Shown here: positions 7,276 through 12,191 of the stretch, piece after piece
Numbering within the stretch: position 1 is the stretch's first letter
Layout of the letters: the number at the start of each line of letters is the position of its first letter
Virus record (IMG/VR): IMGVR_UViG_3300021057_000034
Location: 1 to 24,310 of that record
Origin: a virus
Length of the DNA stretch: 24,310 nucleotides
Strand: one strand, 5' to 3'
Program-made: the position numbers and the translations under genes
The notes under the pieces: model-generated
Databases searched by the model: none
The model's input: only the letters and a program-made list of their open reading frames with translations
Told to the model about the DNA's origin: nothing

Positions 7276-7584
7276 TCATTCTTTATCTTTTACAATAACA
7301 AGTCCTTCTATCTTTTCGCCTTTTGATGTGACATCCATAGCTTGTCCAAAGTGTCCGCGCATTAGTCTTTCTAAGAGCCACTCGCGCGATCTAACACCCT
7401 TAACTTGTTTCATCGCCCACTGAGCAGCAGCGATCTCAATTTCATCCGCAAACTCCGCATCGTCATTTTTCCATCTGATAATGGTATCTTCATTTTTTCC
7501 AATAGAAGCAGCGGCTAATCTTTGTACAGGAAGATCGCGATAGTACGCTAAAAATTGTTCTTTCTTTTCTTTATTTTTGTCCAT
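7276..7584 (-). CDS. Terminase small subunit candidate
   Basis: A 102-aa product directly upstream of TerL, the normal position of the DNA-recognition subunit. The segment PVQRLAAASIGKNEDTIIRWKND (residues about 19-41) reads as a helix-turn-helix of the kind used by TerS to bind the packaging site. It is followed by a helical part and a short C-terminal tail (GLVIVKDKE) that could contact TerL. It is somewhat short for a TerS. Its start overlaps the end of the zinc-ribbon gene by 14 nt. The pac or cos site is not identified. Confidence 0.85.
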   Translation of the reverse strand: MDKNKEKKEQFLAYYRDLPVQRLAAASIGKNEDTIIRWKNDDAEFADEIEIAAAQWAMKQVKGVRSREWLLERLMRGHFGQAMDVTSKGEKIEGLVIVKDKE

Positions 7585-7741
7585 ACATCATTCGATTCTC
7601 TCTCACCTTTTGAATCCTAAAATACATAACCCGTTGACTCCAACAATATCTATCGCAATAGCTCTGATTTGAATATCTAGCATAGGATCTTTTCGTACTC
7701 TTATTAGGTAATTCCTCACCGCACGTCTTGCAGCGTCTCAT
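7571..7741 (-). CDS. Zinc-ribbon miniprotein upstream of TerS
   Basis: A 56-aa basic product starting MRRCKTCGEELPNKSTKRS. Cys4, Cys7, Cys29 and Cys33 (CKTCG and YCDRYC) form a likely four-cysteine zinc site; the Arg/Lys content suggests nucleic-acid binding. The ATG overlaps the previous stop as ATGA, and the 3' end overlaps the TerS start by 14 nt, so it is embedded in the packaging operon. It might help packaging-site recognition or late regulation, but no such function can be read from the sequence. Confidence 0.75.
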   Translation of the reverse strand: MRRCKTCGEELPNKSTKRSYARYSNQSYCDRYCWSQRVMYFRIQKVRENRMMYGQK

Positions 7742-7926
7742 TTTTCAATTTCAACTGTTATCTTTAGAGCGGTATTATGCTCTATTTGTAATAATGGAAT
7801 TAACGTTTGCAGTTGAGAAGAGTCAAGCTCAAAGGTAACGTCTGAGTCACCATTTGACTTATTGACTTTGAGTTTATGATTGTGGGCGTGGAATACAAAT
7901 TGATCTGCCATTGTGTGAAATGGCAT
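7738..7926 (-). CDS. Small protein at the head of the late operon
   Basis: A 62-aa product with no recognised family. A second ATG at 7911 (MADQFVFHAHNHKLKV) is an equally plausible start; neither has a ribosome site. The sequence alternates hydrophobic and polar residues in a beta-rich way (FVFHAH, VTFELDSS, ALKITVEIEK) and has a His-rich HAHNHK patch. It is the first gene after the candidate late promoter at 7944-7971, and its stop overlaps the next start. It may be regulatory, given that position, but this is inference. Confidence 0.6.
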   Translation of the reverse strand: MPFHTMADQFVFHAHNHKLKVNKSNGDSDVTFELDSSQLQTLIPLLQIEHNTALKITVEIEK

Positions 7927-7943
7927 ATATTGAGGTTGCTCTT

Positions 7944-7971
7944 ATATTACTTCACATTTTATAAATTGCAA
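7944..7971 (-). promoter_or_regulatory. Candidate late promoter
   Basis: On the minus strand TTGCAA (7971-7966) lies 16 nt before TAATAT (7949-7944). Transcription from about 7937 would cover the whole packaging and head operon. The spacing is slightly short and the -35 imperfect, which would suit a promoter that needs an activator. A 17-bp palindrome lies about 30 bp upstream. Confidence 0.45.
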
Positions 7972-7992
7972 GGGGATAAAATGAGGCCAAAC

Positions 7993-8021
7993 TTGACATT
8001 GAGTTACATTGTATGTAACAT
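7993..8021 (+). promoter_or_regulatory. Plus-strand promoter with embedded palindromic operator
   Basis: Consensus TTGACA (7993-7998) and TAACAT (8016-8021) are separated by 17 nt. A perfect 17-bp dyad, GTTACATTGTATGTAAC (8003-8019), fills the spacer and overlaps the -10, so a dimeric repressor bound there would block the polymerase. The same site sits upstream of the minus-strand late promoter and could act there too. The bound protein is not identified in this window. Confidence 0.65.
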
Positions 8022-8062
8022 CTTTTTAAGCGCAGAATTTCTAATATAATAGAAGTTTTCAG

Positions 8063-8091
8063 TTGAAGATTTCTATGCGGATTGTTATAAT
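8063..8091 (+). promoter_or_regulatory. Plus-strand promoter (consensus -10)
   Basis: TTGAAG (8063-8068), 17 nt, then perfect TATAAT (8086-8091). The predicted transcript starts near 8098 and runs antisense across the 37-codon minus-strand gene at 8141-8254. No plus-strand gene follows before the terminator at 8659-8692, so the product would be a noncoding or antisense RNA. Confidence 0.55.
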
Positions 8092-8105
8092 GCGCTAAAG
8101 AGAAG

Positions 8106-8140
8106 ATATTTCGGAGGAGCTGCTTTCTCCCCCGAGATAC
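8106..8140 (-). terminator. Terminator of the 37-codon gene
   Basis: A 14-bp stem (8106-8119 with 8127-8140) and a 7-nt loop begin directly after the TAA at 8141. On the minus strand it has two G-U pairs and one mismatch and is followed by the moderately U-rich ATCTTCTCTTT. The plus-strand version has two A-C mismatches and is weaker, which supports use on the minus strand. Confidence 0.65.
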
Positions 8141-8254
8141 TTACTTACCTTTCGGCAAATAAATACCTAGTTTTTTATTCAAATAAAGATCCTTGACCTT
8201 AGCGCCAAGGATTACCTCTATTTGTTTTTTTGTGAGTTTTTTTATTTTACTCAC
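8141..8254 (-). CDS. 37-codon basic protein with unusual start region
   Basis: The frame reads VSKIKKLTKKQIEVILGAKV and continues to LYLPKGK-like basic residues (ending GIYLPKGK) before a TAA that is followed at once by a hairpin terminator. It is a small, Lys-rich, helical and possibly DNA-binding product. An excellent AAAGGAGGTGA site overlaps the GTG at 8254, so that GTG is too close to be served by it. The in-frame codon at the ideal 8-nt distance is ATA (8245). A five-codon frame ATG-AAA-GGA-GGT-GAG-TAA starts at 8264 and ends just upstream. Initiation may therefore be at GTG, at ATA, or by re-initiation after the mini-frame. Its site between phage control promoters suggests a regulator, but no family is recognised. 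Confidence 0.45.
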   Translation of the reverse strand: MSKIKKLTKKQIEVILGAKVKDLYLNKKLGIYLPKGK

Positions 8255-8278
8255 CTCCTTTCATAGACGTTAAACTGA

Positions 8279-8313
8279 TAATAAGTCACTCAGTAAAACT
8301 TTGAGTGGCTTAT
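8279..8313 (+). other. 13-bp hairpin, possible bidirectional terminator
   Basis: AATAAGTCACTCA (8279-8291) and TGAGTGGCTTATT (8301-8313) pair along all 13 positions on the plus-strand RNA (one G-U), with a 9-nt loop. The ends are A-rich and T-rich, but no real U-run follows. It may end or stabilise the antisense RNA from 8063-8091, or lie in the leader of the 37-codon gene. Confidence 0.5.
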
Positions 8314-8658
8314 TCCAGCTATTAGCCCACGAAAGATAACAAGGGGTGTCTCCTCCTAAATATATCCTCTTTTAAAGTGCATGAAAAAAGCTCTCCTTGC
8401 ACGGCCCTAGAACATTACTGTTACCAGGACTGTACAAAAAGAGCTAGTTGTAAAATTCTTGATAACTGCAAATTGTCTGGCCGTGTCTCGTAATACAACG
8501 AGAATGCATTTATTCTAATGAAATATATACTAAAAATCAAGAGGTATTTATTACCCATCTCTTACTCGCTTTTTGTTGCAGATTTAAGTACAAGAAGTAA
8601 TATGCGTCTATGATATCTTAAATCGCCTGATAAGGGCATTGTGTGAAAAAAACCAAAA
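8314..8658. other. Gene-free segment next to the integrase module
   Basis: No convincing gene lies in this 345-nt stretch. It holds interlocked inverted repeats that could form a pseudoknot (8389-8394 with 8440-8445; 8400-8406 with 8479-8485). It also holds a 6-bp hairpin TCTCGT/ACGAGA (about 8486-8503) and a small GGTA/TACC hairpin near 8543. The position downstream of the integrase genes suits an attachment site with integrase arm sites, but no core repeat can be defined without the integrated form. No tRNA-like sequence is seen. Confidence 0.4.
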
Positions 8659-8692
8659 CAGCTTACGCGGGGGGCTTCGTAGGCTGTTTTTT
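8659..8692 (+). terminator. Bidirectional rho-independent terminator
   Basis: CAGCTTACG (8659-8667) pairs with CGTAGGCTG (8678-8686) through 9 bp with one G-U on the plus strand, around a 10-nt loop, followed by TTTTTT (8687-8692). The A/C-rich run before it reads GTTTTGGTTTTTTT on the minus strand, so it should also end the integrase transcript, whose last gene stops at 8691. It insulates the integrase unit from the control region. Confidence 0.85.
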
Positions 8693-8828
8693 ATTTCTTC
8701 GTCTTCATTTTTTTCTCCACCATCTTAAGAAGTGCGTTTCTATAATCTCGTTCTTTACGCAGTATTGTCCTGTAATGATAAACGCTACCAAGTAGCATTA
8801 CAAATAATAAGGCAACAAGAAATGCCAT
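8691..8828 (-). CDS. 45-aa single-helix membrane protein after integrase
   Basis: The product begins MAFLVALLFVMLLGSVYHYR, a clear N-terminal membrane helix (residues 2-17). A highly charged cytoplasmic tail follows, rich in Lys/Arg/Glu (KERDYRNALLKMVEKKMKTKK in part). It starts 5 nt beyond the integrase stop and ends at the terminator stem, so it is the last gene of the integrase transcript. Small membrane proteins in prophage lysogeny units sometimes act in superinfection exclusion; whether this one does cannot be read from its sequence. Confidence 0.7.
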   Translation of the reverse strand: MAFLVALLFVMLLGSVYHYRTILRKERDYRNALLKMVEKKMKTKK

Positions 8829-8832
8829 AGCA

Positions 8833-9798
8833 TTATCGTGATTTTGTGACATTGAAACACAGTTCATTAGGATTAGTTGATACTTTGGTATGGAATTGGG
8901 TTCCGTCAGTGAGTTTTGCTATCATCTCCTGTACTTTAATTCTAATGAAGTCTAGCGTAATCCCTTCAGAAAGTAAAGGGTGTACTGACACTGCGTTTGC
9001 TATATCTTCTAGGTCAAGGTGCGAGTAGTATTTATTGGTCGTTTGGATGTCTGCGTGCCCGACCATTCGAGATATCATAATAATAGGCACGCCTCTTTTA
9101 ATACACTCTGTAATAAAGGAGTGGCGGAAAATGTGAGCGTGTACCTTTTTCTTAATTCCTAATATTCTTGCCCTCTTATGAAGGTCTTGATTCACACCTG
9201 ATGTGTCAAGCTTCTTGCCCCTGTATGATGTGAATACATAGTCATCAGATGACAGGTCACGCAGCCTCTCATAGAGCTTGTAGGGGATAGGCACTCGTCT
9301 TGGTTTTGCTGTCTTTGTCTTTGCAAAATATACAGAGGGTGGAGTGGCAAATAGATGTTTCTTTCGAAGGTCTAGTGCCTCATTGATCCTGCATCCAGTA
9401 AGGGCAATTAGCTCAATAATAAGACCGTAGAGGAGGTTTAAATGGGTAGACATCCGCGCATAGGGTACTTGAAGGGTATAGAGTGATTTGATCTCAGAGA
9501 TGGTTAGTACCTCAACCTCATGGTCTTCTATGATAAAGTACTTATAATCCTCAAGATGGTGTGTTCCCTGAAACTTATCGTAGTTTTTACCAAGTGCTAT
9601 AAAGTTATTTAAAGATCCCAGAGACATCCCGCGATCCATAAGGTGGGATATGAATGACGTGAAGGTTTCCCTTGTGAAGTCTCTTTTATCGTCAAAAAAC
9701 TCGTACCAATGATTAAGCATCGTATGTAAAGTGGCACGATTCTTAAGTTTTCGGTCTAAAAAGAGATAGGCCTCAAAGGCCTGACGCTTGGGGCTCAT
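8833..9798 (-). CDS. int: Tyrosine integrase
   Basis: A 321-aa site-specific recombinase for phage integration and excision. The ATG at 9798 is preferred over a TTG at 9843, because the integrase promoter (9809-9837) lies between them. Residues 1-100 form the helical core-binding domain. The catalytic domain shows TGCRINEAL (Arg137), a TKTAKPRRVPI strand with the likely Lys, HIFRHSFI (His222, Arg225), MVGHADIQTT (His248) and NKYYSH with the nucleophile Tyr257 or Tyr258. The set is complete, so the enzyme should be active. A C-terminal extension of about 60 residues follows the tyrosine. Its presence indicates a temperate phage. Confidence 0.95.
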   Translation of the reverse strand: MSPKRQAFEAYLFLDRKLKNRATLHTMLNHWYEFFDDKRDFTRETFTSFISHLMDRGMSLGSLNNFIALGKNYDKFQGTHHLEDYKYFIIEDHEVEVLTISEIKSLYTLQVPYARMSTHLNLLYGLIIELIALTGCRINEALDLRKKHLFATPPSVYFAKTKTAKPRRVPIPYKLYERLRDLSSDDYVFTSYRGKKLDTSGVNQDLHKRARILGIKKKVHAHIFRHSFITECIKRGVPIIMISRMVGHADIQTTNKYYSHLDLEDIANAVSVHPLLSEGITLDFIRIKVQEMIAKLTDGTQFHTKVSTNPNELCFNVTKSR

Positions 9799-9808
9799 AT
9801 GTGCATTA

Positions 9809-9837
9809 AGATTAAGCAAATAAAATACACTTGACAA
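9809..9837 (-). promoter_or_regulatory. Integrase promoter
   Basis: On the minus strand TTGTCA (9837-9832) and TAATCT (9814-9809) are separated by 17 nt. The start point would fall near 9802, only about 4 nt before the integrase ATG at 9798, which implies a nearly leaderless mRNA. Its -35 overlaps that of the divergent early promoter. Confidence 0.6.
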
Positions 9838-9859
9838 GCGCAAATTACTATAGTAATCT
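9831..9859 (+). promoter_or_regulatory. Early promoter with palindromic operator
   Basis: TTGACA (9831-9836), 17 nt, TAATCT (9854-9859). A perfect 14-bp palindrome, ATTACTATAGTAAT (9844-9857), covers the spacer and most of the -10. This is the same layout as at 7993-8021, although the half-site spacing differs (TTAC-N4-GTAA here, TTAC-N7-GTAA there). Transcription from about 9866 would enter the early operon. Confidence 0.7.
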
Positions 9860-9866
9860 TAAAGGA

Positions 9867-9928
9867 AGAGAACGAATACTCCTGACTTTCTGCTATAAGC
9901 CCAGCATGAAGTCAAGCATTCATTCTCT
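9867..9928 (+). promoter_or_regulatory. Stem-loop at the predicted 5' end of early mRNA
   Basis: Two nested imperfect inverted repeats are present: AGAGAACGAAT (9867-9877) with ATTCATTCTCT (9918-9928), one mismatch; and GACTTTCTGCT (about 9884-9894) with AGCATGAAGTC (about 9903-9913), one mismatch and one G-U. Together they make a stem-loop of 62 nt that ends 9 nt before the first early ATG. It also contains an 11-codon frame, ATG at 9906, that stops within the next start region (CTATGAATG). A protective or regulatory role is inferred. Confidence 0.55.
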
Positions 9929-9937
9929 AACAAACCT

Positions 9938-10204
9938 ATGAATGATTATAGCACCAGGACAACCCAAACTCAAGCAGAGACTATTTTAAAACAGACTGCT
10001 GATCTTTATCATCAGGCGCTCTTTCACAGAAGCGAAGATGAGAAGCTTTATTCCTTTGTCTGCGATAACGTTTTGCTTCTTAAAGATAAATATAAGGTAA
10101 AACCTTCTGCAATAAAACGAGCACTTGGACTTGAGTATGCGCAAACAGTTGAACACATGATTAAAAAAGCTAAGGAAAAAGGAGGTGAGGTACATGGTCA
10201 ATAA
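9938..10204 (+). CDS. First early gene, unknown helical protein
   Basis: An 88-aa product beginning MNDYSTRTTQTQAETIL, highly charged and predicted to be helical. The segment YKVKPSAIKRALGLEYAQTVEHMIKKA (about 51-77) may contain a helix-turn-helix-like turn (PSAIKRALGLEYAQTVEHMI), so DNA binding is possible. It has no ribosome site and follows a structured leader. Being first in the early operon it may be a regulator, but no family was recognised. Its last 11 nt overlap the next gene. Confidence 0.7.
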   Translation: MNDYSTRTTQTQAETILKQTADLYHQALFHRSEDEKLYSFVCDNVLLLKDKYKVKPSAIKRALGLEYAQTVEHMIKKAKEKGGEVHGQ

Positions 10205-10388
10205 AGCAAAAAACAAAATACTCGACTTTTGCAATGAGGCAGTTAAATACCTTGCTGGATTTGCAGTCGGAGTCGTATTAACAGCCCTTTTACTTGATAA
10301 CAGAGTTGGAGCGATGTGGAAGGCGTTTCAATATCCTGAAGTTATAAATTCAGCAACCTTTACAGCAGAAGTTACGTCAAAAAAATAA
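10194..10388 (+). CDS. Small single-pass membrane protein
   Basis: A 64-aa product. The ATG at 10194 is chosen because AAGGAGG lies 8 nt upstream; a GTG at 10185 would overlap that site. A basic N-terminus (MVNKAKNKILDF) precedes one membrane helix (YLAGFAVGVVLTALLLD, about residues 18-34) and a short outside tail. It is the only early gene with a classical ribosome site, so it is probably made in quantity. Its stop codon lies in the stem of the following hairpin. A membrane role such as exclusion or host-membrane modification is possible but unproven. Confidence 0.7.
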   Translation: MVNKAKNKILDFCNEAVKYLAGFAVGVVLTALLLDNRVGAMWKAFQYPEVINSATFTAEVTSKK

Positions 10389-10411
10389 GCGACCTCGTAA
10401 AAGATCGCTTA
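10386..10411 (+). terminator. Weak terminator or attenuator in the early operon
   Basis: TAAGCGA (10386-10392) and TCGCTTA (10405-10411) form a perfect 7-bp stem with a 12-nt loop. It is preceded by an A-run and followed by CTTTATAAATTT. The U-tract is interrupted, so termination would be partial. It divides the first two early genes from the remaining operon. Confidence 0.55.
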
Positions 10412-10435
10412 CTTTATAAATTTCACCAAAAAACT

Positions 10436-10636
10436 ATGAAAAGTTTACAAACAGAAGAACAAAAAGTCAATGAGCATGACCAGACGTTCTTTAATGCAGC
10501 CGAGAATCAAGTCAACTCCTACGGATCAAGTGTAGAGAAGTTGGCATACATTCAAGGCTATCAAGATGGAATCAGATTTGCTCAGTCTGTACACACAGAC
10601 ATTGTAAGTTCATTTCCAAAAAAACATGAATCATAA
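10436..10636 (+). CDS. Hypothetical early protein
   Basis: A 66-aa product beginning MKSLQTEEQKVNEHDQTFF, acidic then mixed, with YIQGYQDGIRFAQSV near the C-terminus, a pattern common in small helical phage proteins. No ribosome site, no cysteine and no membrane segment. It overlaps the next gene by 11 nt. No function can be assigned. Confidence 0.65.
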   Translation: MKSLQTEEQKVNEHDQTFFNAAENQVNSYGSSVEKLAYIQGYQDGIRFAQSVHTDIVSSFPKKHES

Positions 10637-10817
10637 ATGCGAGTTCTGCTCCAGTAGAAACATGGAGCGTGACGATAACAACATGATTTATTGCCTGGAC
10701 TGTGGGAACTTGTCCTCAGATCAGCCAGAGTTTGTTGATAGTGAGGATATAGATCCTATGGAGTTAGCAGTTGAGCAGATGCGGGAGGAACAAAACTATG
10801 AGCGAGCAAACCTTTAA
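10626..10817 (+). CDS. TFIIB-type zinc-ribbon miniprotein
   Basis: A 63-aa product. The N-terminal half is a compact zinc ribbon with CEFC (Cys5, Cys8) and CLDCG (Cys23, Cys26) spaced 14 residues apart, the usual geometry for such domains. The C-terminal half is very acidic and helical (EFVDSEDIDPMELAVEQMREE). An acidic tail on a ribbon suggests protein contacts, for example with a nucleic-acid enzyme. It overlaps both neighbours. Partner and function are unknown. Confidence 0.75.
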   Translation: MNHKCEFCSSRNMERDDNNMIYCLDCGNLSSDQPEFVDSEDIDPMELAVEQMREEQNYERANL

Positions 10818-11091
10818 TAGATTGCAGTGGCAGCTTGACAGCAAGGGATTTTGCATGATTGTCATACGCGAGAATGATGAGGCTGAATTTGATCGTCTGA
10901 CTGATAAGTATGAGAAAAAATTTCCAGGCGCCAAAGTGGTCGCTAAGCCAGCACCAACGAGCAATGGAACACCTAAGGTATGCGATAAACATGGAGTAGA
11001 GCTTGAATGGAGTCAATATCCATCCAAAAAGACTGGCAAGAAGTATCTATTTCACAAAGACGAAGAAGGAAATTATTGTTTCGGACATTAA
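10798..11091 (+). CDS. Small protein with C-terminal CxxH-H-C zinc motif
   Basis: A 97-aa product. The ATG at 10798 (MSEQTFNRLQW) is preferred to a TTG at 10771. The N-terminal half is a charged alpha/beta segment (GFCMIVIRENDEAEFDRL). The C-terminal half is a zinc motif, CDKHGVELEW (Cys62, His65), YLFHKDE (His86) and YCFG (Cys94), a pattern seen in many phage hypothetical proteins and DNA-metabolism accessory proteins. It comes just before the replication gene, so a replication accessory role is a reasonable inference. It overlaps its upstream neighbour by 20 nt. Confidence 0.7.
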   Translation: MSEQTFNRLQWQLDSKGFCMIVIRENDEAEFDRLTDKYEKKFPGAKVVAKPAPTSNGTPKVCDKHGVELEWSQYPSKKTGKKYLFHKDEEGNYCFGH

Positions 11092-11148
11092 GACATATAT
11101 TGAGGGTTGGTCATCTGCAAGGTAAGAAACCATTGGGCTTGCAGACAG

Positions 11149-11181
11149 ACCTTAGAGGTATCGGGGGACAACTTCTAAGGT
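11149..11181 (+). repeat. Hairpin in the leader of the replication gene
   Basis: ACCTTAGA (11149-11156) and TCTAAGGT (11174-11181) form a perfect 8-bp stem with a G-rich 17-nt loop (contains TCGGGGGACA). It lies in the 110-nt gap before the replication gene, one of the larger gaps of the early operon. No U-run follows, so it is not a terminator. It may be an operator or a translational control element. Confidence 0.5.
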
Positions 11182-11201
11182 TTGGAAAGGATAAAAGCCC
11201 T

Positions 11202-11954
11202 ATGAAATATTTTGAGCACTATACAACAGACCGCAACTCAGTACCTTCAAAGCTAATAAGAAAACGCTTTGGGGCACAGGGGTATGGGGTGTATCAAGCA
11301 CTCCTTGAAGTTATTGGCGAACATGTGAAGCCAAATAACATAGAAGACTGGGGTCATGTAGAGAAAATGCACGATTTAGAGACATTAGCGGATGAATGTG
11401 CTACAGACATCACCTTCTTAAAAGAATTCCTCAAATTCTGCGATGATAAGAAAATCTTTGAAAAGCATGATGGAAGGTTGTATAGCGCCTTGATGCTTGA
11501 AAGACTTGATCCCTACTCCAACAAAATCAAACAAAGTCTGACAAAATCCGACAAAGTCAGTATTAATAGAAGAGAAGAGAATAGAACAGAACACAATAGA
11601 ACACAACAGAATAGAAAAGAAGAGAAGAGAGTAGAAACTAATGCTAACGCATTACAAAAAGAGGAAAAGAGCTTAACAAAATACGGAAGCGAAGAAATCA
11701 CTTCACTTATAGGCTACCTAAAAGAAAGACTAGGTTTACCAGCGCTTGATGAGTCCGAGCAGGTAAACCGCAATTACTGCAACCTCCTTATTAGAAAGTT
11801 TGGCGGGGCTGATAAGGTCAGGCTATTAATAGATTCCACTGCACAGCATAAGTTCTGGGCATCAAGAGTAACATCGACCAAGAAGCTGTATTACCACGCC
11901 GTTGAAATTATAAGTTCTAACCGCGATAGGAAACACGCTGTTGTAAACGTATGA
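11202..11954 (+). CDS. Replication initiation protein, DUF4373-like N-terminus
   Basis: A 250-aa product. The start is the ATG at 11202, preceded by GAAAGG; upstream in-frame codons read as noise. The N-terminus FEHYTTDRNSVPSKLIRKRFGAQGYGVYQALLE is, in two pieces, FEHYTTDRNSVPSKL and IRKRFGAQGYGVYQALLE. It matches the Lin1244/Lin1753-like (DUF4373) winged-helix domain found in replication proteins of many phages. Residues about 105-150 are a low-complexity linker with four NRxxx units encoded by direct DNA repeats. The C-terminal domain (GSEEITSLIGYLKERLGLP, then FGGADKVRLLI) resembles DnaD/initiator-like helical tails. The internal repeats suggest the origin lies within this gene, as in lambda O. 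Confidence 0.8.
   Translation: MKYFEHYTTDRNSVPSKLIRKRFGAQGYGVYQALLEVIGEHVKPNNIEDWGHVEKMHDLETLADECATDITFLKEFLKFCDDKKIFEKHDGRLYSALMLERLDPYSNKIKQSLTKSDKVSINRREENRTEHNRTQQNRKEEKRVETNANALQKEEKSLTKYGSEEITSLIGYLKERLGLPALDESEQVNRNYCNLLIRKFGGADKVRLLIDSTAQHKFWASRVTSTKKLYYHAVEIISSNRDRKHAVVNV
11521..11560 (+). repeat. Four tandem 10-bp iterons
   Basis: ACAAAATCAA, ACAAAGTCTG, ACAAAATCCG and ACAAAGTCAG follow one another without gap. Consensus ACAAARTCNR. The 10-bp period puts each copy on the same helix face. They lie inside the replication gene. Confidence 0.75.
11565..11624 (+). repeat. Four tandem 15-bp iterons, A-rich
   Basis: Four copies start AATAGAA and follow in exact 15-bp phase at 11565, 11580, 11595 and 11610: AATAGAAGAGAAGAG, AATAGAACAGAACAC, AATAGAACACAACAG, AATAGAAAAGAAGAG. 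The strand is almost pyrimidine-free. They encode repeated NRxxx pentapeptides, but the DNA repeat could be the selected feature, as a replication origin or unwinding element. Confidence 0.75.
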
Positions 11955-12190
11955 AGCTAAATGAGGTTCCTGAAGAATTTATTGTTTACACGCTTTGCAT
12001 GTCTGATGGAAAAGAGCATCTCATAACGGGTAAGACGAAAGAGAACATATTAAGAACACAAGCACAGTTTGTTGTGCTTCCAAATAAGAGCGTAATCAAT
12101 AAGTCGTTTATTACATCAATAAGTGTGAATAAAGATGAGACGCGAGCTAGTGTTATTAAAAATAAGCCCAAGCTTTTAGGAAAGAACTAA
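11951..12190 (+). CDS. Hypothetical early protein
   Basis: A 79-aa product beginning MKLNEVPEEFIVYTLCMSDG. Beta strands alternate with loops (FIVYTLCM, HLITGKTKENI, AQFVVLPNKSVINKSFITSISV), as in a small barrel, and it ends in a basic tail. No family recognised. The start overlaps the replication gene stop as ATGA, so it may be co-translated with it, and a replication accessory role is possible. Confidence 0.65.
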   Translation: MKLNEVPEEFIVYTLCMSDGKEHLITGKTKENILRTQAQFVVLPNKSVINKSFITSISVNKDETRASVIKNKPKLLGKN

Positions 12191-12191
12191 T

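Noticed and set aside
8421-8558. A 45-codon minus-strand frame in the gene-free segment (starts MGNKYLLIFSIYF)
   Set aside because: No ribosome site, AT-driven composition, and it runs across the inverted repeats; it cannot be told from chance.
8314-8658. A tRNA gene or tRNA-derived attachment core
   Set aside because: No cloverleaf, T-loop GGTTCGAATC-like string or CCA end could be found on either strand.
9799-9843. Longer integrase starting at the TTG at 9843
   Set aside because: The extra 15 residues overlap the divergent promoters and palindrome; the ATG at 9798 follows the integrase -10 directly.
11007-11201. N-terminal extension of the replication protein into the upstream gene
   Set aside because: It would overlap the zinc-motif gene by 85 nt and reads as basic noise; the DUF4373-like domain begins right at the ATG at 11202.
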